Shown: positions 52,474 to 61,139 of the stretch, piece after piece
Layout of the letters: every line of letters starts with the position of its first letter
Position numbering within the stretch: the stretch's first letter is position 1
Source: Halomonas alimentaria
GTDB taxonomy: Bacteria > Pseudomonadota > Gammaproteobacteria > Pseudomonadales > Halomonadaceae
Direction: 5' to 3'
Length of the DNA: 64,000 bases
Assembly (NCBI RefSeq): GCF_009902005.1
Contig: NZ_WUTT01000001.1
Coordinates: 360,648 to 424,647 of the forward strand
The notes under the pieces: generated by a model
Databases searched by the model: none
What the model was told of the DNA's origin: nothing
The model's input: the letters and a program-made list of their open reading frames with translations, nothing else
Position numbers and translations under genes: made by a program

Positions 52474-53558
52474 GGCGCAAGATGTCCTTTGCGGCGTGAT
52501 GCATCAGGGGTGGATAAAGGGGATCGGTTTGGCTCGCTGGCCAGGACCTCGCCCAGGTGGTGGCCGGAGAGCCAGGCGTCCTCGATGCGGGGGCCGCGCC
52601 AGCTATCCCCGCACAGCGCCAGGCCGTTGCCGGAGATGCGGTAGTCGAGGTTGACCGCCTCGCCCGTGGCGAAGACATCGGGCTGGGCGTAGCGCCAGCG
52701 GTGGGCGCCCATGGCGCTGGGCTCGGGCAGGGTGACATCGCCGGGCAGGCCACGCTGGAAGGCGTCGAGTAGTGCCTCGGCGATGGTCTCGGGGCCATCC
52801 TCGAGGCGTGCCTCGCTCCATTCGAGGTTGGCCAGCAGGGTCAGGCTCTCCCCCTGGTCGTGGCGGCCAGGCTTGAGATGGTTGCGAACCACGAAGCGTA
52901 GCGCCGGATCCGCCAGGCGCACCGCCTGCCAGTCGTGGTCCACCTCGGGCAGCCCTGGCAACGGCGCATCGAACAGCACCCAGGCGGCCCAGCAGGGGCG
53001 TTGGATCACCGCCGCGCAGGCCTCGGCCAGGGCCGCATCGTGAGGTGCCACCAGTGTCCGGGCCTGGGGCGTGGGGGTGGCGACGACTACCTGTGTGAAG
53101 GGGCCGTGACGCCTGCCTTCGGTGTCCACCAGCCACCACGACCGGGCGTCGCCTTCGAGTCGCTCGATATGGGTCCCGGCGTGAAGCTCGAGTCCCTCTG
53201 CCAGGTGGCGGGTGAGCGCGCTCATGCGCGGGGTGCCGCATAGCCGCAGCAGATCGTCACGATGGCGGTGCCAGCCATCCTCGGCGGCGGACCACAACGA
53301 AGTGGGCCATTCGGCCAGGCAGCCTGACGCCTGCCACCCCTCTAAGGCGTCGGCAAAGGTGGCGTCGCGCACGCTGAGGAACTGGGCGCCCAGGTCCAGG
53401 GTGGCCTCGGGCAGCCGGCGGCTGGACATGCGGCCTCCCGGGCCCCGGGCCTTGTCGAACAGGGTCACCGGCCGGCTGGCGGCAGCCAGCGCCCGGGCAC
53501 AGGCCAGGCCGGCGATGCCGGCACCGATGATGGCGGTATTGTTCTGAGGCTGAGTCAT
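52470..53558 (-). CDS. renalase-like FAD/NAD(P)-binding oxidoreductase
   Basis: A 362-residue flavoprotein with GAGIAGLACARAL at 12-24 and GPGGRMSSRR at 39-48, resembling the renalase-like proteins (COG3380) often adjacent to photolyase genes. A C-terminal FAD contact (LALCGDSWRGPRIEDAWLSG) is present. It is first in the nine-gene operon and its stop overlaps the regulator start by ATGA. The substrate is unknown; relatives oxidise reduced nicotinamide isomers or unsaturated compounds. Confidence 0.85.
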   Translation of the reverse strand: MTQPQNNTAIIGAGIAGLACARALAAASRPVTLFDKARGPGGRMSSRRLPEATLDLGAQFLSVRDATFADALEGWQASGCLAEWPTSLWSAAEDGWHRHRDDLLRLCGTPRMSALTRHLAEGLELHAGTHIERLEGDARSWWLVDTEGRRHGPFTQVVVATPTPQARTLVAPHDAALAEACAAVIQRPCWAAWVLFDAPLPGLPEVDHDWQAVRLADPALRFVVRNHLKPGRHDQGESLTLLANLEWSEARLEDGPETIAEALLDAFQRGLPGDVTLPEPSAMGAHRWRYAQPDVFATGEAVNLDYRISGNGLALCGDSWRGPRIEDAWLSGHHLGEVLASEPNRSPLSTPDASRRKGHLAP

Positions 53559-53597
53559 GGCACCCTCGAGGATGGTTTTCCGCTAGACTAGCAGAAG

Positions 53598-53616
53598 TGT
53601 ACAACAGCTGTATAAC
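53598..53616. promoter_or_regulatory. candidate CarH/MlrA-type operator in divergent promoter region
   Basis: TGTACAAC starts at 53598 and TGTATAAC at 53609, two near-identical sites in direct repeat with an 11-bp period. CarH-type regulators bind 11-bp direct repeats of a TGTAnA-like core, as I recall. The sites overlap likely promoter elements for both the minus-strand operon and the plus-strand epimerase (83-base gap 53559-53641), so binding could control both. Confidence 0.6.
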
Positions 53617-53641
53617 TCATCACGGATACGAGGAGACCCAG

Positions 53642-54547
53642 ATGCGCGTGCTGATCACCGGAGGAAGCGGTTTCGTGGGCCAGCGTCTGTGCCAGCGGCT
53701 GGTGGAGGCGGGGCACCGGGTGCAGGTGGTCTCGCGGGATCCCGCCGCGGCGCGGGGTCGACTCCCCGAGGCGGTGGACGTGCGGCGCTCGGCGCTGGAC
53801 TTCGTAGACACCCCGCCCGAGGCCCTGGTCAACCTGGCCGGCGAGTCCATCGCCGCCAAGCGCTGGAGCGACGACCAGAAGGAGAAGCTGCTCGACTCGC
53901 GGCTGAACGCCACCCGCGAGCTGGTGGGTCTCTGCGAGCAGCTGCAGCAGACCGGCGGGCGGCTGCCCCGCGCGCTGGTCTCCGCGTCGGCGATGGGTTA
54001 CTACGGGGACCAGGGGAGCCGCGAGGTGACCGAGGAGACGCCGCCCCACGACGAGTTCGCCCACCGTCTCTGCCGGCGTTGGGAGGAGGCTGCCCGGGAG
54101 ACCGAAGCCTTCGGTGTACGGGTCGTCCGGCTGCGCATCGGCCTGGTACTCGACCAGGGCGGCGGCAGCCTTCAGAAGATGCTGCCGCCCTTCAAGCTGG
54201 GGCTGGGTGGGCGCTTCGGCAGCGGCAAGCAGTTCATGCCCTGGGTGCACCGCGAGGACCTGGTGCGCGCCATCCTCTTCCTGCTCGAGCGTGATGATCT
54301 GGAGGGGCCCTTCAACGGCAGCGCACCGCACCCGGTCACCAACGCCGAGTTCACCCGCACCCTGGCGAAGCAGCTGGGGCGACCAGCGCTCTTTCCGGTA
54401 CCTGCGATCGTGCTGGAGACCGCCTTCGGCGAGATGGCGCGGCTGCTGCTGACCGGCGCCGACATGCGTCCGAAGCGACTCCAGGAGGCCGGCTTCCGCT
54501 TCGAGTACCAGACCCTGGAAGCCGCCCTGGCCGATATTCTGGGGTAG
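53642..54547 (+). CDS. TIGR01777 family NAD(P)-binding epimerase
   Basis: A 301-residue extended SDR of the TIGR01777/YfcH type: MRVLITGGSGFVGQRLCQRL, then the characteristic VNLAGESIAAKRWSD, SASAMGYYGDQG near residue 120 and the C-terminal DUF1731-like region (GADMRPKRLQEAGFRFEYQT). The true substrate of this family is unknown. It is divergent from the photolyase operon and may share its operator. The ATG at 53642 follows GAGGAGACC; an upstream Met inside the operator was rejected. Confidence 0.9.
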   Translation: MRVLITGGSGFVGQRLCQRLVEAGHRVQVVSRDPAAARGRLPEAVDVRRSALDFVDTPPEALVNLAGESIAAKRWSDDQKEKLLDSRLNATRELVGLCEQLQQTGGRLPRALVSASAMGYYGDQGSREVTEETPPHDEFAHRLCRRWEEAARETEAFGVRVVRLRIGLVLDQGGGSLQKMLPPFKLGLGGRFGSGKQFMPWVHREDLVRAILFLLERDDLEGPFNGSAPHPVTNAEFTRTLAKQLGRPALFPVPAIVLETAFGEMARLLLTGADMRPKRLQEAGFRFEYQTLEAALADILG

Positions 54548-54584
54548 TGGCCAAGCGGCCAAGCGGCGCCGGGGACAGCCCCGT

Positions 54585-57533
54585 CTACCTTGTTTCTTCC
54601 CCTACAGTCACGATCACCCGCACGGCGTCCAGGCGCAGGCGGGTGCCCTCGATGGCCTCGTCCAGAGCGGCGCGCTCGGCGCGCAGCGCCGCGAGCTCGT
54701 CGTCGCGCACCGCCGGGTTGCGCCGCGCTAGGGCGGTGAGGCGTGACAGCTCGCCATCGAGTTCCTCGCGCATGCGCCCCTGGGCCGCCTCGACGATGGA
54801 GGGCAGTTCGCGCTCCGCCTCGCCCTCGCCGCGGTCGAGCAACTCGCGCAGCTGTTCCAGGCGGCTGCGGATCAGGTCCCGGGCCATCGCCTTCTTGACC
54901 TTCTGCAGATTCTTCGAGAGCCCGGTGAAGGAGATCTTGTCGGTCAGGTTGGCGCCGGACTCGTCGAGCAGCACGCGCACCGCGGTGGGCGGCAGGAAGC
55001 GGTTCAGGTGCAGCTTCTTCGGCGCCGGGCAGTGGGTGCGGTAGATCAGCTCCACCATCACCCGCCCGGGCGGCAGCGACGGATGCCGGAGCAGCGCGAG
55101 TGCCGTGTTGCCCATGCTGCCGTCGAGGATGCGGCCCATCATCTCGCGCACCATGGGGTGTTCCCAGGAGAGCCGCTGGACGTCGTCCCGGGCCAGCGCC
55201 CGCGCCCGCGAGTAGGTGGCCGAGAAACCCTCCTCGCCCTTGGCCAGTCCCGGCAGGCCGTCGAGCATCTGCGGCCCGGCCACCAGGTGCTGGATGCCGC
55301 CGCCCAGCTCCTGGCTGTCGACGCCGAAGATATCCAGCGCCAGGTCCAGGTAGCGGGGCAGGGCACGGTCCTCGTCCAGTTCACCGATCGCCGCGGCCAC
55401 CGCCTCGGCACGTTCGTGCCGGCAGGCATTGAGCTCCAGCAGGCGATTGCGGCCGGCCTCACGCTCGGTCAGGCGGCTCTCGAACAGCGCCCGGGTCTCC
55501 GTGATCACCTCCTCGAGGGCCTCGTCGTCGAGCAGGGCGTCGGCCAGGGCATCGCCGAAGGCATCGAAGATCTCGCTGCCGATGCCGTGGGGCGCGCTGA
55601 AGGAGTCCATGCCGTCGCGGAACCAGCGCAGCAGCTTCGCGCCGGGGCTGGCCGCGAACACCGGAACGTGGATCTCGATGGCGTGGCGCTGGCCGATGCG
55701 ATCCAGGCGACCGATGCGCTGCTCCAGCTGGTCGGGATGCAGCGGCAGGTCGAACATCACCAGGTGGCGGCAGAACTGGAAGTTGCGCCCCTCGGAGCCG
55801 ATCTCCGAGCACACCAGCACCTGGCAGCCCTCCTCCTCGTCGGCGAAGGCGGCAGCGGCGCGGTCGCGCTCCACCAGCGAAAGCCCCTCGTGGAACACCG
55901 GGGCGTGGTAGCCCCCCAGCACGCGCAGTGCCTCGGCCAGCCCCTCGGCGGTCTCGCGGTTATGGGCGATCACCAGCACCTTGTCGCCGGCCAGCCCCCC
56001 TGCGGCGTCATCGGCCAGTCGCTCGAGCAGCCAGCTGACCCGCGGGTCGATCTGCCACCAGGGTTCCCCGTTGAGCGGGTCGTCGGCCAGGGCGCGGTAC
56101 ATGGCGTCCAGGTAGATCAGCACCTCGGGGTGGTCGAGGCCGGTCTCGATCAGCAGGTCGTCGAGGTACTCCTCGTCGTGGCCCAGCTTGCGCAGCACCC
56201 GGCGATAGGCGGCGGGGGGCGCAAGCTCGGTGACATGCAGGCGCCGCTCGGGGAAGCCGCCCACGTGGCGGCGGCTGTTGCGGAACATTACCCGGCCGGT
56301 GCCGTGGCGGTCGAGCAGCTGGTCGCGCAGCTGGTGGCGGGCGGTGTCGCGCTGGGCGGCGTCGGCCTCGGGGTTGGCCAGGGTGGCGAGCAGCGCCAGG
56401 CTGTCGGGCTCGTCGATCACCGCGGCGATGCGCTCGCGGTCGGCATCCGCACCGGGCAGGCGCTCCAGGGCGTCGATCGCCTCGGCCACCTCCACGTAGT
56501 GGGACTCCTCCTCGCGGAAGGAGGCCAGGCTGTGGTAGCGGTCGGGGTCGAGCAGGCGCAGGCGGGCGAAGTGGCTCTCCATGCCCATCTGTTCCGGGGT
56601 GGCGGTGAGCAGCAGCAGGCCCTCGCTCTCGGCGGCCAGGCGCTCCACGCAGGCGTAGCCGGGGCCGACCTGCTCCTCGCTCCAGTCCAGGTGGTGGGCC
56701 TCGTCGACGATCAGCAGATCCCAGGCGCAGGCCTCTGCCTGGGACTGGCGGTGGGGATTGGCGAACAGCCAGTCCTGGCTGGCCAGCACCAGCTGGCCAG
56801 CCTCGAAGGGGTTGGTGTCGCCGTGGGCCTGGCTCTGCTGCTCGTCGAGCAGGGTCACCTCAAGGGCGAAGCGGCGCAGCAGCTCGACCAGCCACTGGTG
56901 GGTCAGGCTCGCCGGCACCAGGATCAGCGCCCGCTCGGCGCGGCCGGTGAGCAGCAGGCGGTGCAGGATCAACCCTGCCTCGATGGTCTTGCCCAGCCCC
57001 ACCTCGTCGGCCAGCAGCACCCGCGGGGCGTGGCGGCGGGAGACTTCGTCGGCGATATACAGCTGGTGGGGGATCAGGTCGATGCGCGGGCCGGCCAGGC
57101 CCAGCGCCGGGTTCTGCTCCACGCGGTGATAGTGGTGCAGGGTGCGGAAGCGCAGGTCGAACCAGTCATTGCGGTTGACCTGGCCGGTGAGCAGGCGGTC
57201 GCGGGCCTGGTCGAACTGCATGCTGTCGGCCAGGCGCGCCTCGGGGAGTTCACGCAGCTCGCCCTGGTCATCCTCGCCGATGTAGACGATCAGGCCGCCG
57301 ACCTCCTTGGTGTCATCGACGGTCAGCGTCCAGCCCTCGGCGGCGCGGATGCGGTCGCCACTACCGAAGGCCACGCGGGTCAGCGGTGCCTGGCGGCTGC
57401 TGTAGGTGCGGGTTTCCTGGCTGGCGCCAAACAGCACGGTGACGCTGCGGGCGTCGCAGCTGAGGATGGTGCCAAGGCCCAGTTCGGCCTCGCCGTCGCT
57501 GATCCAGCGCTGGCCGGGGGAGAAGTCGCTCAT
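54585..57533 (-). CDS. rapA: RNA polymerase-associated helicase-like protein RapA
   Basis: RapA (HepA) is a Swi2/Snf2 ATPase that binds RNA polymerase and recycles it after transcription. The 982-residue protein has N-terminal Tudor-like domains (to about 120), the ATPase core with LLADEVGLGKTIEAG and VDEAHHLDWS, helicase motif V-VI region (SEIGSEGRNFQFCRHLVMFD, then RIGRLDRIGQ), and a long C-terminal region. The length fits the family. Confidence 0.95.
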   Translation of the reverse strand: MSDFSPGQRWISDGEAELGLGTILSCDARSVTVLFGASQETRTYSSRQAPLTRVAFGSGDRIRAAEGWTLTVDDTKEVGGLIVYIGEDDQGELRELPEARLADSMQFDQARDRLLTGQVNRNDWFDLRFRTLHHYHRVEQNPALGLAGPRIDLIPHQLYIADEVSRRHAPRVLLADEVGLGKTIEAGLILHRLLLTGRAERALILVPASLTHQWLVELLRRFALEVTLLDEQQSQAHGDTNPFEAGQLVLASQDWLFANPHRQSQAEACAWDLLIVDEAHHLDWSEEQVGPGYACVERLAAESEGLLLLTATPEQMGMESHFARLRLLDPDRYHSLASFREEESHYVEVAEAIDALERLPGADADRERIAAVIDEPDSLALLATLANPEADAAQRDTARHQLRDQLLDRHGTGRVMFRNSRRHVGGFPERRLHVTELAPPAAYRRVLRKLGHDEEYLDDLLIETGLDHPEVLIYLDAMYRALADDPLNGEPWWQIDPRVSWLLERLADDAAGGLAGDKVLVIAHNRETAEGLAEALRVLGGYHAPVFHEGLSLVERDRAAAAFADEEEGCQVLVCSEIGSEGRNFQFCRHLVMFDLPLHPDQLEQRIGRLDRIGQRHAIEIHVPVFAASPGAKLLRWFRDGMDSFSAPHGIGSEIFDAFGDALADALLDDEALEEVITETRALFESRLTEREAGRNRLLELNACRHERAEAVAAAIGELDEDRALPRYLDLALDIFGVDSQELGGGIQHLVAGPQMLDGLPGLAKGEEGFSATYSRARALARDDVQRLSWEHPMVREMMGRILDGSMGNTALALLRHPSLPPGRVMVELIYRTHCPAPKKLHLNRFLPPTAVRVLLDESGANLTDKISFTGLSKNLQKVKKAMARDLIRSRLEQLRELLDRGEGEAERELPSIVEAAQGRMREELDGELSRLTALARRNPAVRDDELAALRAERAALDEAIEGTRLRLDAVRVIVTVGEETR

Positions 57534-57723
57534 GATGCCTCGAGGATGCTGTAACAGGGTGCGCTCACGGCCGCGGGAAACGGGCGGCCCGGGGACAGGG
57601 CGCGGTATCTTACAGCAAAGCCCGTCGCGGCTTAAGCGTGGGACTACCTCGCAGGGCTATCCGCAGCTCAAGGCTTTCCCGGCGCCTTTCGCTATTGCCG
57701 GATGATTAGCCGTGATAGCCCTG

Positions 57724-58527
57724 CTACTTCTCCCGGCCCAGCCAGCTATCCAGCTGGGCGCGGGTGAGCTCGCCCACATGGCGCTCCACGGCGCGGCCTT
57801 CAGCATCGAACAGCACCGTGGTTGGGAGCCCCGGTGATTCGCTGAGCACCATCAGCTCCTGGTGGGGGTCGAGCAGGGCGTAGCGGAAGTCGAGTTCCTG
57901 GTCGTCCAGGTAGCGCACCACCTGCAGCAGCGACTCGCCCTGGTTGGCCACCACCACGGTGACATCCTCCCGGGCATCGGCCTCGGCTAACAGTGGCATC
58001 TCGCGCAGGCAGGGCGGGCACCAGGTGGCCCACAGATTGAGCACCACCCGCTCGCCCTCGAGCTCGCGCAGGTTGACCGTGTTGCCGTCGAGGTCCTCCA
58101 GGGCGATGTCGGGCAGTTGCTTGAGCACCATGCCGCCACCGAAGGGTGCCAGGGTGACGGTGGCCAGCCACAGTGCCGAGACCACCACCAGCATGGCCAT
58201 GGCCCCCACCAGCCGGCCGAGGTGCTCGCGCAGCGCCCAGCCGGTCCAGATCAGCCCGGCCATCAGTCCCCACAGCCCGTGATAGCCCGGCTGCCACAGC
58301 TTGAGGGCGTCCAGCGGGGCGGCGGCATAGGCGTCCAGATGCAGGGCCACATGGCCGACCCTGGCGCCGATCAGCCAGGCCAGCAGCAGGCCATTGAACC
58401 AGCGGGCGTGGATGCGCCGTGGCAGGCCCAGCAGCCAGGCGCTGGTGGCGAGCAGCAGCAGGGCGGCGACGAAGGCGTAGAGGCGCGGCAGCGAGAGCAG
58501 GACGGGGCCGAGGGCGATGGCATCCAT
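57724..58527 (-). CDS. TlpA-like thioredoxin with N-terminal membrane domain
   Basis: A 267-residue protein with four membrane helices (residues 7-33, 45-62, 84-98 and 107-130) and then a TlpA/ResA-type thioredoxin domain with redox pair C170-P-P-C173 (NLWATWCPPCLREMP). The domain probably faces the periplasm and reduces disulfides. The N-terminal part recalls the prolipoprotein diacylglyceryl transferase fold but is shorter and lacks its active-site signature. AAGGAG precedes the ATG at 58527; a longer upstream frame was rejected. Confidence 0.85.
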   Translation of the reverse strand: MDAIALGPVLLSLPRLYAFVAALLLLATSAWLLGLPRRIHARWFNGLLLAWLIGARVGHVALHLDAYAAAPLDALKLWQPGYHGLWGLMAGLIWTGWALREHLGRLVGAMAMLVVVSALWLATVTLAPFGGGMVLKQLPDIALEDLDGNTVNLRELEGERVVLNLWATWCPPCLREMPLLAEADAREDVTVVVANQGESLLQVVRYLDDQELDFRYALLDPHQELMVLSESPGLPTTVLFDAEGRAVERHVGELTRAQLDSWLGREK

Positions 58528-58665
58528 GGGGCGTGACTCCTTGAGGGCAGGGTCGGCGAGCGAGTGACGAGCGGTTACACTGTGGCGCAGCCGATCCCGG
58601 ACCCCGCCAAGCCTACTGCCGGCGGACGGGACTGTCATCCGACGCATCCGCTACCGGGAGCCGCC

Positions 58666-58896
58666 ATGGCCAAGTCCGCCTTCGACACCCTGCGTGCCCT
58701 GGCCATTGCCAGCCAGGCGCTGGGCTTCATCCTGATCATCACCCTGGAGACCGTGATGGGGGACGCCGCGCGCCCCTGGCAGGGCTGGACCCTGGCCGCC
58801 ATGGTGGTGGCGGCACTGTGGATCGCCCTGGTGCGGCTGTATCGGCGCAACCGGGAACGCAAGGCCCGGCTCCGGGGCCTCGGCGATGACGACTGA
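58666..58896 (+). CDS. small inner-membrane protein, unknown
   Basis: A 76-residue protein with two hydrophobic segments (about residues 8-27 and 35-53) and a basic C-terminus ending RRNRERKARLRGLGDDD. I recognise no family. It overlaps the transporter start by 11 bp, so it may be a small partner of that transporter. The ATG at 58666 follows GGGAG. Confidence 0.65.
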   Translation: MAKSAFDTLRALAIASQALGFILIITLETVMGDAARPWQGWTLAAMVVAALWIALVRLYRRNRERKARLRGLGDDD

Positions 58897-60364
58897 GTCG
58901 CAGCAGGAGTCCCGGCTGGCGCGGCTCAAGGTGCCGCTCGGCCTGCTGCTGGGGCCGCTGCTGGCGGGGCTGCTGCTGATGCTGGGCGCCCCGGAGGGGC
59001 TGTCCGAACCGGCCTGGCGGGTGGTGGCGCTGACCGCCTGGATGGCCGTGTGGTGGGTGCTCGAGCCGGTACCCATCGCGGTGACGGCGCTGCTGCCGCT
59101 GGTGCTGCTGCCGCTGCTCGAGGTGGCGTCCATCGAGGATGTCGCCGCCCCCTACGCCAACCCGCTGATATTTCTCTTCCTGGGTGGTTTCCTGCTGGCC
59201 GAGGCGATCCAGCGCTGGGGGCTGCATCGGCGCATCGCCATGCTGGTGCTGCGCGTGGCGGGGCGCCGCCCCGATCACCTGGTGGCAGGCTTCATGGCCG
59301 CCACCGCCGCGTTGAGCATGTGGGTGAGCAACACCGCCACCGCGGCGCTGATGGTGCCTATCGGCCTCTCGCTGCTGGAGATGCTCAAGCAGCGCGGTGG
59401 CGAGGGGGGCAGCCATCATATGGCGCTGACCCTGCTGCTGGGGATCGCCCTGGGCGCCAATATCGGCGGCATGGGAACCCTGATCGGCACGCCACCCAAT
59501 GCCCTGCTGGCCGGCTTCATGGCCGACAGTTATGGCATCGAGATCGGCTTCGCCCAGTGGATGGCGGTGGCGCTGCCTCCCGCGATGCTGCTGCTGGCGC
59601 TGTCCTGGTGGCTGCTCACCCGCTGGATCTACCCGGTGGGGCGCAGCGAGCTGCCCGGGGTCGCCGCCATGCTCGAGGAGCAGGCCCGCGACCTGGGGCG
59701 GATGACGCGCCCGGAGCGGCGGGTGGCGACCATCTTCGCCCTGGTCGCCCTGGCCTGGGTGTTTCGCCCACTGCTCGAGGCCTGGCTGGAGGTGCCGCTC
59801 AGTGATGCCGGCATCGCGGTTACCGCCGCCGTGCTGCTGTTCGTGGTACCGGCACGCTGGCGCCAGCGTCAGTTCCTGATGGACTGGGATGCCGCGGCCA
59901 ACCTGCCGTGGGGTGTGCTGATCATGGTGGGTGGCGGGCTGAGCCTGGGGACCGCCATCGAGTCCAGCGGTCTGGCCGCGGCAGTCGCCGAGGGCCTGGC
60001 CGTGTTCGGAAGCTGGCCGACCTGGGGGCTGGTGGCCATGGTGGCGCTGGTGGTGATGGCGATGAGCCATATGACCAGCAACACCGCGACGGCCGCCGCC
60101 ATCCTGCCGCTCACCGCCTCGCTGACGGTCAGCCTCGGCCACAGCCCGCTGCTGCTCTCGGTGCCGGTGGCCATGGCGGCGAGCTGCGCCTTCATGCTGC
60201 CGGTGGCCACCCCGCCCAACGCCGTGGTCTTCGCCAGTGGCCAGCTCAGCGTGGCGGAGATGGTGCGCGCCGGGGCACTGGTCAGCCTGGCGGCGCTGGT
60301 GGTGATCGTGGCGGTGGTCTTCGCCCTGGCGATGCCGCTGCTCGGCTTCGGCTGGGCGGCGTGA
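58886..60364 (+). CDS. SLC13/DASS family anion transporter
   Basis: A 492-residue transporter of the divalent anion:sodium symporter family, which imports dicarboxylates, sulfate or similar. It has about 11 helices and both conserved Ser-Asn-Thr signatures: SMWVSNTATAALM near residue 145 and SHMTSNTATAAAILP near 395, which form the sodium and substrate sites. Halophilic bacteria often use sodium-coupled carriers of this kind. The precise substrate cannot be told. Confidence 0.9.
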   Translation: MTTESQQESRLARLKVPLGLLLGPLLAGLLLMLGAPEGLSEPAWRVVALTAWMAVWWVLEPVPIAVTALLPLVLLPLLEVASIEDVAAPYANPLIFLFLGGFLLAEAIQRWGLHRRIAMLVLRVAGRRPDHLVAGFMAATAALSMWVSNTATAALMVPIGLSLLEMLKQRGGEGGSHHMALTLLLGIALGANIGGMGTLIGTPPNALLAGFMADSYGIEIGFAQWMAVALPPAMLLLALSWWLLTRWIYPVGRSELPGVAAMLEEQARDLGRMTRPERRVATIFALVALAWVFRPLLEAWLEVPLSDAGIAVTAAVLLFVVPARWRQRQFLMDWDAAANLPWGVLIMVGGGLSLGTAIESSGLAAAVAEGLAVFGSWPTWGLVAMVALVVMAMSHMTSNTATAAAILPLTASLTVSLGHSPLLLSVPVAMAASCAFMLPVATPPNAVVFASGQLSVAEMVRAGALVSLAALVVIVAVVFALAMPLLGFGWAA

Positions 60365-60487
60365 CCCAGGCCCCTGGCCCGGAGGAGGTTTGACGCAGGA
60401 CAAGGCGAAGCGGCGCTCGGGCACTATGCTGAAGTGAGAGGGGGAGTCACCGCCCCCGGTTCTTTCCGCCACTGCAGGAGACTTCTC

Positions 60488-60913
60488 ATGTTCAAGACCA
60501 TTCTGGTGCCCCTCGACGGTTCCGAGCACGCCATCAAGGCGCTGAATGTCGCTGCCTCTTTGGCGCGTGGCGGGACGGCGAAGCTGCACCTGATGACCGT
60601 GGCGGAGTTTCCGCCGGACAATATCGGGCTGTTCACCGGCGGCACCGCCGAACCGTTCTCCGAGGCGGAGCGCGAGAAGCTCGCTGCGGGCATGAAGGAG
60701 GAAGCCCACAAGGTGATCGAGCAGGCGCGTGACGCGGTCGACTTGAGCGGACTGGAGGTGGAGGAGAGCGTGCGCCAGGGGCGCCCTGCCGAGTTGATCA
60801 ACGAGGAGGCCGAGAAGGTCACTGCCGATGTCATCGTGATGGGCAGCCGCGGTCTCAGCGACGTGCGTGGGATGATGTTCGGCAGCGTCTCCCACAAGGT
60901 CAGTGTGGGTTAG
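60488..60913 (+). CDS. universal stress protein UspA family, C-terminus truncated by prophage
   Basis: A 141-residue universal stress protein with MFKTILVPLDGSEHAIKAL at the start and the ATP-binding signature GSRGLSDVRGMMFGSVS (G-X2-G-X9-G-S). Family members normally continue past SVSHKVS for about ten more residues (often ending CTCITV). Here the chain ends in VG and a stop, and the sequence beyond 60903 is unlike uspA. The Mu-like prophage has replaced the tail. The protein may still fold and bind ATP. Confidence 0.85.
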   Translation: MFKTILVPLDGSEHAIKALNVAASLARGGTAKLHLMTVAEFPPDNIGLFTGGTAEPFSEAEREKLAAGMKEEAHKVIEQARDAVDLSGLEVEESVRQGRPAELINEEAEKVTADVIVMGSRGLSDVRGMMFGSVSHKVSVG

Positions 60914-60980
60914 CAGTCGATATGGCACCGGCGAGGGAATGTGGGACAACAAACGATGAAGTGGGACTATTCGTGACGAG
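60904..60980. repeat. left-end GTGGGAC repeats of the prophage
   Basis: GTGGG occurs at 60905, GTGGGACAAC at 60941 and GTGGGACTAT at 60961; the last two are 20 bp apart in direct orientation. Mu-type transposases bind several copies of a roughly 20-bp site near each phage end, so these are candidate sites. The rest of the gap up to 61083 shows no gene. Confidence 0.55.
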
Positions 60981-61083
60981 AAGTGCCGCAAGTGGCTGAA
61001 ATACAGGCATCTTAGCGGGCCGGGCAGGGTATAAAGCAGGGGTCAGATAAACAGAACCGGTGCCAAAGGTGCGCGAATCAAGA

Positions 61084-61118
61084 AAAGGGCCGTCTCAATG
61101 CGAGGCGGCCCTTTTTGC
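61084..61118 (-). terminator. terminator downstream of the prophage repressor
   Basis: AAAAGGGCCG at 61084-61093 pairs with CGGCCCTTTT at 61107-61116 (a few bases in the middle unpaired). On the minus strand it ends in a T run and lies 22 bases beyond the repressor stop. Confidence 0.75.
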
Positions 61119-61139
61119 TGGGTGTTTGGCACCGCTATG

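Noticed and set aside
58739..60991. 750-codon minus-strand frame rich in His/Gln/Gly
   Set aside because: Opposite the SLC13 and usp genes; composition is typical of an antisense frame.
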